Below, piece after piece: positions 22,912 to 30,347 of a stretch of 64,000 nt of DNA. Each line of letters opens with the position of its first letter. The stretch's first letter is position 1. Position numbers and translations under genes: made by a program. Under the pieces are notes generated by a model. It saw only the letters and a list, made by a program, of their open reading frames with translations, was not told the DNA's origin and did not search any database. The stretch is from assembly GCA_001664505.1 (NCBI GenBank), contig CP011806.1:1239537-1303536 (forward strand), read 5' to 3'. Source of the stretch: Acidobacteria bacterium Mor1 (GTDB lineage: Bacteria > Acidobacteriota > Polarisedimenticolia > Polarisedimenticolales > Polarisedimenticolaceae).

Positions 22912-24056
22912 AGACTCGCGAGCTGCTGGTCGTCGGCGGAGGCCCCGCGGGGCTGGCCGTGGCGATCCGCGCTCGACAGCGGGACGTTTCCGTCACCGTG
23001 ATCGATGCCCGCAAGCCTCCCATCGACAAGGCCTGCGGCGAGGGGTTGATGCCCGACGGTGTGGCGCTCTTGCAGGAACTGGGAGTGGAGTTGACGGCAG
23101 GAGATCGGCGTGACTTCGTCGGCATCCGCTATCTCGACGGCGCGACCCGGGCCGAGGCCCGCTTTCCCACCCGGCCCGGATGGGGCGTGCGGCGCCGGAC
23201 GCTGCACCAGGCGATGGTGCGCCGGGCGGAAGACTGTGGGGTCGATCTGCGCTGGGGGGTCACCGCGACCGGATACCGGGATGGGGTCGTGGAGACCCGG
23301 GAGGGTTCCTTCGAGGCGCGCTACGTGGTTGCCGCCGACGGCCTGCGTTCGCCGATGCGACGACTCGCCGGGCTCGAGGGTGCGCCGGCCAAGCGCCGAC
23401 GGTTCGGCCACCGGCGTCACTACCGGATCGCTCCCTGGAGCGAACATGTCGAGGTCTACTGGCAGGAGGGCTGCGAGGCCTACGTCACTCCGGTGGCCGA
23501 GGACCAGGTCGGGATCGCTGTGCTCTCCGACGACCCGGGCCGGGCCGAGGGATCCTGGCTCGATCTGTTCCCTGCGCTTGCCGAACGGGTCGCGGGAGCG
23601 GAGTGCGTTTCCAGGAACCGGGGCGCCGGCCCGTTGCGCCAGCGCGCAAGCCGGGTCTGCAGCGGCCGCCTGGCCCTCGTCGGCGACGCCGGCGGCTATC
23701 TCGACGCGATCACCGGCGAAGGGCTCTCGGTTGCCTTCCATCAGGCCTTCGCGGTGGTGGATGCCATCGAGGCGAACGACCTGCCGCGCTACGCCCGGGA
23801 GCACCGCCGCATTCTTCGCCTGCCCGACGCTATGACCGGTCTGCTATTGGCCATCGAACGCCGCCCCCGGCTTCGGCGCCGGGTTGTGGCGGCCCTCGCC
23901 GCCGAGCCCGACGTTTTCGCGCGCTTCCTTGCGGTGCACGCCCGGGAGGCAGCTCCGATGTCGATCGGCGCCGGCGGACTCGCCCGGTTGCTTCGACGGG
24001 TGATCGCGGGCACTCCGGCGTCCGGATCCCGCTCGGTTGCGCGGCCGGTTGCGTGA
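22908..24056 (+). CDS. FAD-dependent monooxygenase (geranylgeranyl-reductase-like)
   Basis: A 382-residue flavoprotein. The N-terminal dinucleotide loop is VVGGGPAGLAVA, an early CGEGLMPDG motif is present, and the second FAD motif is LVGDAGGYLDAITGEG. The GTG at 22908 overlaps the FAAL stop by 4 bp; a longer frame upstream would run through that gene. SrsC-type hydroxylases in phenolic lipid clusters belong to the same broad family and oxidise the resorcinol ring to a quinone. The same role is proposed here. It is the last gene before the tRNA-Sec att copy (23 bp away). Confidence 0.88.
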   Translation: MKTRELLVVGGGPAGLAVAIRARQRDVSVTVIDARKPPIDKACGEGLMPDGVALLQELGVELTAGDRRDFVGIRYLDGATRAEARFPTRPGWGVRRRTLHQAMVRRAEDCGVDLRWGVTATGYRDGVVETREGSFEARYVVAADGLRSPMRRLAGLEGAPAKRRRFGHRRHYRIAPWSEHVEVYWQEGCEAYVTPVAEDQVGIAVLSDDPGRAEGSWLDLFPALAERVAGAECVSRNRGAGPLRQRASRVCSGRLALVGDAGGYLDAITGEGLSVAFHQAFAVVDAIEANDLPRYAREHRRILRLPDAMTGLLLAIERRPRLRRRVVAALAAEPDVFARFLAVHAREAAPMSIGAGGLARLLRRVIAGTPASGSRSVARPVA

Positions 24057-24078
24057 TAGGCTTCGCGATCTTGTCTGA

Positions 24079-24119
24079 GGAAGCGCATGGCGACCGGTGT
24101 CCCCCGCGGTCTTCAAAAC
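24079..24119 (+). repeat. att repeat, stranded 5' half of tRNA-Sec
   Basis: A 41-bp copy of the first 41 bases of tRNA-Sec (acceptor strand through anticodon loop). The single mismatch (C at 24091 versus G at 36324) breaks one pair of the long D-stem, so the stranded copy is no longer under selection. Confidence 0.8.
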
Positions 24120-24308
24120 GCAGCCAGCGAAAGCGTCAGGATTGCGCAAGCCTTTTCATGAGAGCGCTTTAGTCCCTCATGCCGCCCACCGGCTTTCGCC
24201 ACACTTCGTCAGGAAACGTCTTGACTGCGCCTCACCCTGCGCTCACGGTGCGAGCAGCGATCATTCGAACCTGGCGGGCGCCTGACTACCTCACGTTCCC
24301 GCCGGATC

Positions 24309-25595
24309 CTACACATGACGGCAAGCGGAAATGGTGAGACCCCTCGGCAGCCGGGTCCGCTCGGGATCTCCGCATGCCTCATCGAGCTGTCCCTGTTCCA
24401 CTATTGCATTCGTTAGGTTCGCGCCGCTGAGCGTCGCGCCGCTCAGCATCGCCTTGGTCAAGTCCGCGCCGATTAGTGTCGCGCTGTGCAGCTGCGCCCG
24501 GCTCAGGTCCGCGCCCACGAGGTCCGTGTAGCGCAGGTCCGCGCCAATAAGGCTCGCGCCACTCAGGTCCGCGCCCATAAGGCTCGCGCCACTCAGGTTC
24601 GCCGCCTCGCTCGGCGTAGGTCCTCCTAGGAACGCACCCCCAAGTTTTGCCCTGCGCAGATCCGAATCGAGTAGCTTCGCCGATCTCAAGTCCGCAAGGG
24701 CTAGATTTGCCCGGCCCAGGTCCGCCCCAACCAGATCTGCCCCGCGCAGGTCCGCCCCCCTCAGGTCCGCGTCGGTCAGGTTCGCCTTGCTCAGGCTTGC
24801 TCCGCCCAGGTCGGCACCACTGAAATCTGCACGAACCAGGCCCGCTTCGATCAACCGCGCTTGGCTCATGTTCACACCGCTCGACCGAAGATCGTAGAGA
24901 GTCTCGGAGGACAAGTCGATTCCCCCGAAATCCATGCCGACTGGCAGTTCCGCCCGGATAGACCAGAGTGTCCAAAACAACTGCTCCCGCTCAGGCGCGG
25001 TAGCGAGTTCGCTCAGTTCGCCATTGACCTGAACGTATCGGTGTGGCCGGAGGGACTTCGAGATAGAGATGAGCTGAGCAGCCAGTGGGCCAGACAGCAC
25101 AAACCACCCTTCGTTGTCCTGTCGTCCTTCCAAGTGCTCCTGCCCCACCCGCTTCAGAGCATCCAAGAGCATCGGGACTTGAGCTTGCCGGTTCGCTCCC
25201 TCAAGCAGATACGTTTGTTTCTCGATCTTCTTGTTCTGAAGTTCGACTAGCGTGTTTTGCTTCTTGATTAGCTGCCCATGCCAAAACAACAGCATCGTAG
25301 GTAAGCTCGCCAGCAAAAGGGCCAACACACCTACTCGAACGTAGCGCCTAACGATTGCGGCGATTAGATCTCCGGTTTCCTTGCTCGAGAGCTTCCCTGC
25401 CTTGATCGACTCGACCCAATCGTGGGCGGCGACGACGAGGTTCGTTCCTAGTGTGAGTTTGACAGCATTGCGACCAATGAAACCGAGCAGCTCGTTTCTT
25501 GTCGACAACTCCGCGCGGAGCCGTCGATTCTCCTCGGCGAGCTCGACGTTCTTGTCAGCCAGCTCCCTAAGTTGCGTATGTTGGTTTTCTTGCAA
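24309..25595 (-). CDS. Membrane pentapeptide-repeat protein
   Basis: From a TTG at 25595 with an AAGGGAG site, 428 residues. There is a coiled-coil N-terminus (LRELADKNVELAEENRRLRA), a shared membrane domain with ETGDLIAAIVRRYVRVGV and a transmembrane helix, a second coiled coil, a soluble middle, and about 30 pentapeptide repeats of the A(D/N)L type (about 255-410). An upstream ATG at 25742 would add 49 residues of poor composition. The membrane domain is homologous to that of the protein at 33755-34783. Pentapeptide repeats form a rigid beta helix; the ligand is unknown. It faces away from the TIR cassette. Confidence 0.8.
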   Translation of the reverse strand: MQENQHTQLRELADKNVELAEENRRLRAELSTRNELLGFIGRNAVKLTLGTNLVVAAHDWVESIKAGKLSSKETGDLIAAIVRRYVRVGVLALLLASLPTMLLFWHGQLIKKQNTLVELQNKKIEKQTYLLEGANRQAQVPMLLDALKRVGQEHLEGRQDNEGWFVLSGPLAAQLISISKSLRPHRYVQVNGELSELATAPEREQLFWTLWSIRAELPVGMDFGGIDLSSETLYDLRSSGVNMSQARLIEAGLVRADFSGADLGGASLSKANLTDADLRGADLRGADLVGADLGRANLALADLRSAKLLDSDLRRAKLGGAFLGGPTPSEAANLSGASLMGADLSGASLIGADLRYTDLVGADLSRAQLHSATLIGADLTKAMLSGATLSGANLTNAIVEQGQLDEACGDPERTRLPRGLTISACRHV

Positions 25596-26389
25596 GGCAT
25601 GCTCCCTTAGCAGGGGAACCGCAGGCGGCCAAGCAACTTGAAGGCTCGAGGCCCGATCAGTTGCCGACTTCACTCCGCGGCTTCGTCCACTTGAAAAGCC
25701 CCGCTTGCCAGGAGAGTGCCAGCAGCTTGAGGGCACCGTCAAGTTCGGAAGTCGGTAGGCATGCGACCGTTCGTGTGATTACCTCGGTTTCCATCCACCA
25801 AGGATGCGGATGAATGGCTCAACCGCCCATGCCGAAGAGGACCAGCTGGGTTGACGAAGCGACCCCAAAACTGACGCTCCGACAATCTCTGAAAGGGAAC
25901 CCAATTCGATCAAGGTCCGGCGACTTTGGTTGACAAAGAAGTCCCCGAACCCAATGTGCCGGCACCCCCAGAGGTAAGGTCGTCCCCCCGATTCTCCAGA
26001 CGGCTTCTCTCTCAGCCGAAACTACGCTCCGATCGCTTCCGCCTCCGTAGCGTCCGGGGATCCATATCTCCGAGTCTCTCGACGCCTCGTTGCAGATCTG
26101 AAACGAGGCATTGAGCGCGGCACGCCGACCAGAAAGAGCAACTGAGGCAGTCGACGATATCGCCGTCGCCAGCGCTTGCTCCGACCTCGGGAGTTCTTGC
26201 GGGGAACTGAAGCACGTCCCCCCCGCCGCCAGCCTTTCGAGAACTCTATTTCTTGACTCCGTCCAGGGACGCGCAATACCATCCGCATTAGTTCCTAGGT
26301 GGGATGGCCTTCCCTCGGCCACGGTTCGGGGGAGCGCCAAGGTCGCGGTATCTCCTGGTTGTAGTGCATTTTTGTGACGGGGGGAACGC
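25596..26389. other. Intergenic region of the island, no gene recognised
   Basis: About 790 bp between divergent genes. A long minus-strand frame (25819-26541) exists, but its composition is not protein-like and it overlaps the XRE gene start, so it is not called. The segment probably holds the divergent promoters for the pentapeptide protein and the XRE-TPR regulator. No clear operator palindrome was found. Confidence 0.4.
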
Positions 26390-27583
26390 TTGCCGTCAAA
26401 ATCGCTACCGCATCGGCGGCAAACTGGTACCGGATTTCCGGTGGCCTCCTCGGCCAGCGTAGGCCGACTCTTCCGTAGCGCTCGTCGCCTCCAAGGAATG
26501 ACACAGGAGGAAGCCGCGTCGGCAGCATCACGCGTTGGCAACGAGATCTCTCAGTCAGCCATCAGCGATATCGAACGAGGCAGGAACCTCCCATCTCTCA
26601 CGGGGATGTCAGCTCTCTGCCGCGCCCTCCACATCGATCCAACTGAAGTCTTGGAGCGCCTCGAGTTCACGACTCTCTCTCGCGGCATTGAAATCGCAGA
26701 TGTCGATGACGAGTTAGAGAACGCCAAATCGCTTTTTCGAAGTGGCAACTTTCGGGGCGCGCTCGCGATCTACGACTCCATCATGGACGTTCTCACAGCT
26801 AACTCAGTTGAGCGGCCAAAACTAGCTCGCGTAGAGATCAATCGGTCGACCACACTCCGACGCTGCGGGGAACTCCGTGCCGCCGACGCGTCGGCACGCC
26901 GCGCGACGGAACTCGCAGCAGGCAACTCGGCCTTGAGCGCGGAAGCTTTCATGCTCCTCGCATCGATCAACGCCTTCGAGGGACACAGTACGCTCGCCAA
27001 GCTATTTGCCGCGCGAGCGGTTGATCTCTCAACATCGGCAAGCGATGCGGTGCGATGCCAGGCCCTGACGCAACGCGGCGCGGTTCTCGCGAGAGACGGG
27101 GCCTTCGAGCGGGCGCGCCAAGACTTTCTCTCTGCGAGACGCATCTCCGTGAAGCTGCAGAATCATGCCACTCTGGCGAGAATCGAGGGCAATATTGGCG
27201 CCTGCTACCTCGAGACTGGGAGGCTCTCTCTAGCAGCTCGACGTTTCCGCTCAGCCATCGAAATAGCTCACGCCCATTCCGAGCCATCGATCGTTGCGTC
27301 TTGGACGATCGAACTAGGGCGCACGAGACTCATGTCAAGAGACACGGAGGGAGCATCCCAACTCGCGCGCAGGGCCCTAGCTCTCTGCGACTCCCGCACC
27401 CAACCACTAAACGTCTTTCGCGCCGAGTGGCTGCTCCACAAGGCCAAACCAGCGGAACACCGTGCCCGTCGCAGGAGACGCCTTGACCGTCTCTACCCGC
27501 GAGTTCGTACCCACCGCTCAATACCCGCAGTCATCGAGTTCGAAGCCGAGTTCAGAGGACCATCGGGGGTGGAAGATGCGTAG
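26390..27583 (+). CDS. XRE-type regulator with TPR domain
   Basis: A 397-residue protein with a TTG start after a GGGGGGAA site. A Cro/C1 helix-turn-helix (about 23-92: MTQEEAASAA, ISQSAISDIERGRNLPS) is followed by tetratricopeptide-like helical repeats (about 105-350). This architecture is common in regulators that bind a peptide or protein through the TPR part. It overlaps the secreted-protein gene by 8 bp and precedes the TIR cassette on the same strand, so it may control it. The C-terminal tail is Arg-rich. Confidence 0.8.
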   Translation: MPSKSLPHRRQTGTGFPVASSASVGRLFRSARRLQGMTQEEAASAASRVGNEISQSAISDIERGRNLPSLTGMSALCRALHIDPTEVLERLEFTTLSRGIEIADVDDELENAKSLFRSGNFRGALAIYDSIMDVLTANSVERPKLARVEINRSTTLRRCGELRAADASARRATELAAGNSALSAEAFMLLASINAFEGHSTLAKLFAARAVDLSTSASDAVRCQALTQRGAVLARDGAFERARQDFLSARRISVKLQNHATLARIEGNIGACYLETGRLSLAARRFRSAIEIAHAHSEPSIVASWTIELGRTRLMSRDTEGASQLARRALALCDSRTQPLNVFRAEWLLHKAKPAEHRARRRRRLDRLYPRVRTHRSIPAVIEFEAEFRGPSGVEDA

Positions 27584-28397
27584 CGCCATCCTTTTCGCTC
27601 ACCTATTCGTGTCATCAGCACCTTGCATGGCGGAGGTTGGGCTTCAGCAACAAAGCCGGCCGGACGTGCTGTCTCTCGGCACCGTGGTCGAAGATCCAGA
27701 CCCGATCGGCATCTGGATCCAGTACCGTGCGCACCTCCCCTCCGGAAACACCCTCAACGCCAGCGGGGACGCTCGAGGCGACGGAACGCCCCACATCGTC
27801 CACTACGGCGGCAACCCGCTTGTGGCCTGGGCTTGGAACAACGGCCCGGACCACGACATCGCCTTCTCGGAGTGGGACGGCTCCCAATGGATGGTCCACC
27901 CACAGCTATTCGTCGAAGCCGACGGCACCCTCCATGCGACCTGGTGCGAATTCGGCCCCCAGGACCGCGTCTGGATGTCGACTCGATCGAGCACCACTCA
28001 GATCTGGTCGAACCCGACGAAGGTGACCGACGCCGGAGAATCAGGCTGCAGGCCGAGCGTGGCGGTGTTTGGCGACGACCTCTACGTTGCCTACGAACGG
28101 GATTCGACCGAGCCAGGCATGGCTCAAGACATCGTGGTGGCCAAGTCGGTGCCCGGCGGACCGTTTACGAAGGAGTTGGTGGCCTCAACGCCCCGCACCG
28201 ACCGACTCGACCCGGTGCTCCATGTGCAGGGATCCTTCTTCTGGGTCGACTGGATGCAGGGGGCTGGGATGTTCGGCTGCTCGGAAGACGATTCCGGGAC
28301 CTGGACCACTGCGGAGCAGATCGCCTGGACGGACGAGAGCTGCATCGGGGTAGAGAGCGTGCGCCGGGAGATTCGGCGGATGGTGGTGCTGCCCTAG
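27576..28397 (+). CDS. Secreted beta-propeller-like (sialidase-type) protein
   Basis: A 273-residue exported protein. A signal peptide (MRSAILFAHLFVSSAPCMAE) precedes repeating units such as PHIVHYGGNPLVAWAWNNG, GTLHATWCEF, RPSVAVFGDDLYVAYERD and DPVLHVQGSFFWVDW. These resemble BNR/sialidase-like propeller blades, although catalytic residues were not identified. It starts inside the end of the XRE-TPR gene (8-bp overlap) with a GGTGGAAG ribosome site. The function is unknown. It is odd to find an exported protein between a regulator and a TIR cassette. Confidence 0.65.
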   Translation: MRSAILFAHLFVSSAPCMAEVGLQQQSRPDVLSLGTVVEDPDPIGIWIQYRAHLPSGNTLNASGDARGDGTPHIVHYGGNPLVAWAWNNGPDHDIAFSEWDGSQWMVHPQLFVEADGTLHATWCEFGPQDRVWMSTRSSTTQIWSNPTKVTDAGESGCRPSVAVFGDDLYVAYERDSTEPGMAQDIVVAKSVPGGPFTKELVASTPRTDRLDPVLHVQGSFFWVDWMQGAGMFGCSEDDSGTWTTAEQIAWTDESCIGVESVRREIRRMVVLP

Positions 28398-28437
28398 GCT
28401 CAGCGTCCCAAACTTCTCATTGATTCGAATCGCAACG

Positions 28438-29703
28438 ATGGCCAACAGTTATCAAGTAGAGCTGCTGTTGAGGAGTGTCCAGGAATGGAACTCCGAGAGA
28501 AGGAGAGAGTCTTCCGAGATTGATCTGCGCGAAGCGGACCTCGGTGGGGAGAACTTGAGCGAGGCGGATCTCAGCGGGGCGGACCTCAGCGATGCGCACC
28601 TCTTCAGAGTGGACCTCACCGATGCGCAGCTCTTGCGAGCGGACTTCACCGAAGCGAACCTCAACGAGGCGGATCTCAGCGGGGCGAACCTCAACGACGC
28701 CCATCTCGTCAGGGCGGACCTGATCGAAGCGGACCTCAGCCAGGCGGGCCTCAGCGCAGCGAACCTCAACGACGCAGACCTCAGGGCAGCGGACCTCCGC
28801 CAAGCGGACCTCAGCGGGGCGAACCTCGGCGAAGCGGACCTCAGCGGGGCGAACCTTAGCGAGGCGGACCTTGGCGGGGCGGACCTTAGCGAAGCGGACC
28901 TCAGCGGGACGAACCTTAGCGGGGCGAATCTTCGCGGGTCGGACCTTAGCTGGACGAATCTCAGCAGGGCGAACCTCAGCGAGGCGGACCTGCGTGAGGC
29001 AGAGGCCTTAGCGACGCTCTTCTGCAACGCGGATCTATCGAGATCCGTCGGCCTCGATGAGCTCCGCCACAACGGTCCAAGTACCGTAGACCACCTCACC
29101 CTCGCCCGCTCCGGCCCTCTGCCCGAGTCCTTCCTCCGCGGAGTCGGATTCTCCGACGAGTACATCGCCTACATCCCAACGCTCTTCGGAGGCAACGCCA
29201 TCAACCTCTACTCCTGCTTCATCTCTTACAGCAGCAGCGACCGAGACTTCGCTAAGCGCCTCCACGACAGCCTCCAAGGTCGCGGCGTCCGTTGCTGGCT
29301 CGACGAGCATCAGATCCTCCCAGGCGAAGACATCCGCACCGAGATCGACCTTGGGATCCGCGTCTGGGACAAGGTCTTGCTCTGCTGCTCGAAGACCTCG
29401 CTCACCGAAAGCAACTGGGTGGACGATGAGATCGAGAAGGCGCTGCAGAAGGAGCAGAAGCTACGCAAGGACACCGAAAAAAAACTCGGCGCCCTTATCC
29501 CCCTCAACCTCGACAACTACCTCTTCAGCGAGGAATACCAGAGCGGCGTCAAGAGCGAGATCATTCGTAGAAACGCGGCCGACTTCACGCAATGGAAGAA
29601 CCACGATGCGTTCGAGGCGGCGTTGGAGAAAGTGATCAAGGCGCTGCGTCTCGACGGCGGGAAACCGCCGGCGCCGGAGCCGCGGTTGGGGAAGGAATCA
29701 TAG
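28438..29703 (+). CDS. Pentapeptide-repeat TIR protein
   Basis: A 421-residue protein. A short helical N-terminus (VELLLRSVQEWN) is followed by about 30 near-perfect pentapeptides (LSEAD/LSGAN; residues about 30-205). A conserved linker (SGPLPESFLRGVGFSDEYIA) leads to a TIR domain (about 255-400: YSCFISYSSSDRDFAKRL, RCWLDE, and the catalytic-type glutamate in SNWVDDEIEKAL). TIR domains of this class hydrolyse NAD or make cyclic ADP-ribose signals. It is the first gene of a tight TIR cassette, 24 bp before the solo TIR gene. The ATG was chosen because the paralogue at 36573 starts with the same xAN sequence. Confidence 0.88.
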   Translation: MANSYQVELLLRSVQEWNSERRRESSEIDLREADLGGENLSEADLSGADLSDAHLFRVDLTDAQLLRADFTEANLNEADLSGANLNDAHLVRADLIEADLSQAGLSAANLNDADLRAADLRQADLSGANLGEADLSGANLSEADLGGADLSEADLSGTNLSGANLRGSDLSWTNLSRANLSEADLREAEALATLFCNADLSRSVGLDELRHNGPSTVDHLTLARSGPLPESFLRGVGFSDEYIAYIPTLFGGNAINLYSCFISYSSSDRDFAKRLHDSLQGRGVRCWLDEHQILPGEDIRTEIDLGIRVWDKVLLCCSKTSLTESNWVDDEIEKALQKEQKLRKDTEKKLGALIPLNLDNYLFSEEYQSGVKSEIIRRNAADFTQWKNHDAFEAALEKVIKALRLDGGKPPAPEPRLGKES

Positions 29704-29727
29704 TCTTGGCGAGGAGAGCTAGCTAAA

Positions 29728-30345
29728 ATGGCCTACGAGTACGACATATTCTTGAGCTACAAGCGGCATCCGAGATGGGAGAAGTGGATTGATCGACACT
29801 TCTTGCCGATGTTGACACAGTACCTTGGCGAAGAACTCCCGCGCGAGCCGAAGATCTTCAAGGATACCTCCACAATTCAGACTGGCGATTCCTGGCCACT
29901 GAGACTGGCGCGAGGTGTGAGTCAAAGTCGCGTCATGATCTCCCTCTGGTCCCCGCGTTACTTCCGAAGTCGCTGGTGCCGATCAGAGCTTGGTCTCATG
30001 CTCTGCCGCGAAGAACAGTGCGGGCTCCGGACCCCCGAAAAGCCGCACGGCTTGGTACTCCCAGTCGCGCTGCATGACTGCGAAGGGGATTCCCTTCCTC
30101 CCCGGGTGCGATCACTCGCGGCCCAGATGGAATGCTATCAATCACTGTCCGGCGCGAGCATGGGAGAGGACACGCCCGGAGCTGAGGAGCTTGAACGCAG
30201 GATACGAGAATGGGCTCCGTCCGTCGCAAGAGCAATTCAGAGGGCGCCGGAACACGATGCAGCCTGGCTGGGCCAATCAGCGGAGGAACTACAACAACAA
30301 CTCGAAGCCCAGATACGCGGGACGAAGTTTGTGGGACTGAGGTAA
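29728..30345 (+). CDS. Stand-alone TIR protein
   Basis: A 205-residue protein with an N-terminal TIR domain (about 3-150). The first strand is YDIFLSYKRHP, the BB-loop region is KIFKDTSTIQTGDSW, and the helix bearing the catalytic-type glutamate is SRWCRSELGLML. The C-terminal 50 residues are helical and end in a coiled coil (EELQQQLEAQI). Small TIR proteins of this FLSYxR type occur beside KGGVGR ATPases in actinobacterial FxSxx-type conflict systems. Here the KGGVGR ATPase follows after 2 bp. It may be the effector or the adaptor of that ATPase. Confidence 0.85.
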   Translation: MAYEYDIFLSYKRHPRWEKWIDRHFLPMLTQYLGEELPREPKIFKDTSTIQTGDSWPLRLARGVSQSRVMISLWSPRYFRSRWCRSELGLMLCREEQCGLRTPEKPHGLVLPVALHDCEGDSLPPRVRSLAAQMECYQSLSGASMGEDTPGAEELERRIREWAPSVARAIQRAPEHDAAWLGQSAEELQQQLEAQIRGTKFVGLR

Positions 30346-30347
30346 TC

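Noticed and set aside
25819..26541. Long minus-strand ORF upstream of the XRE-TPR gene
   Set aside because: Its composition is rich in Ser/Arg/Pro without secondary-structure pattern, it has no ribosome site and it overlaps the start of a clear gene.
28530..29000. Tandem DNA repeats resembling a CRISPR or minisatellite
   Set aside because: The 15-bp periodicity is codon-level repetition of pentapeptides in a real TIR gene.
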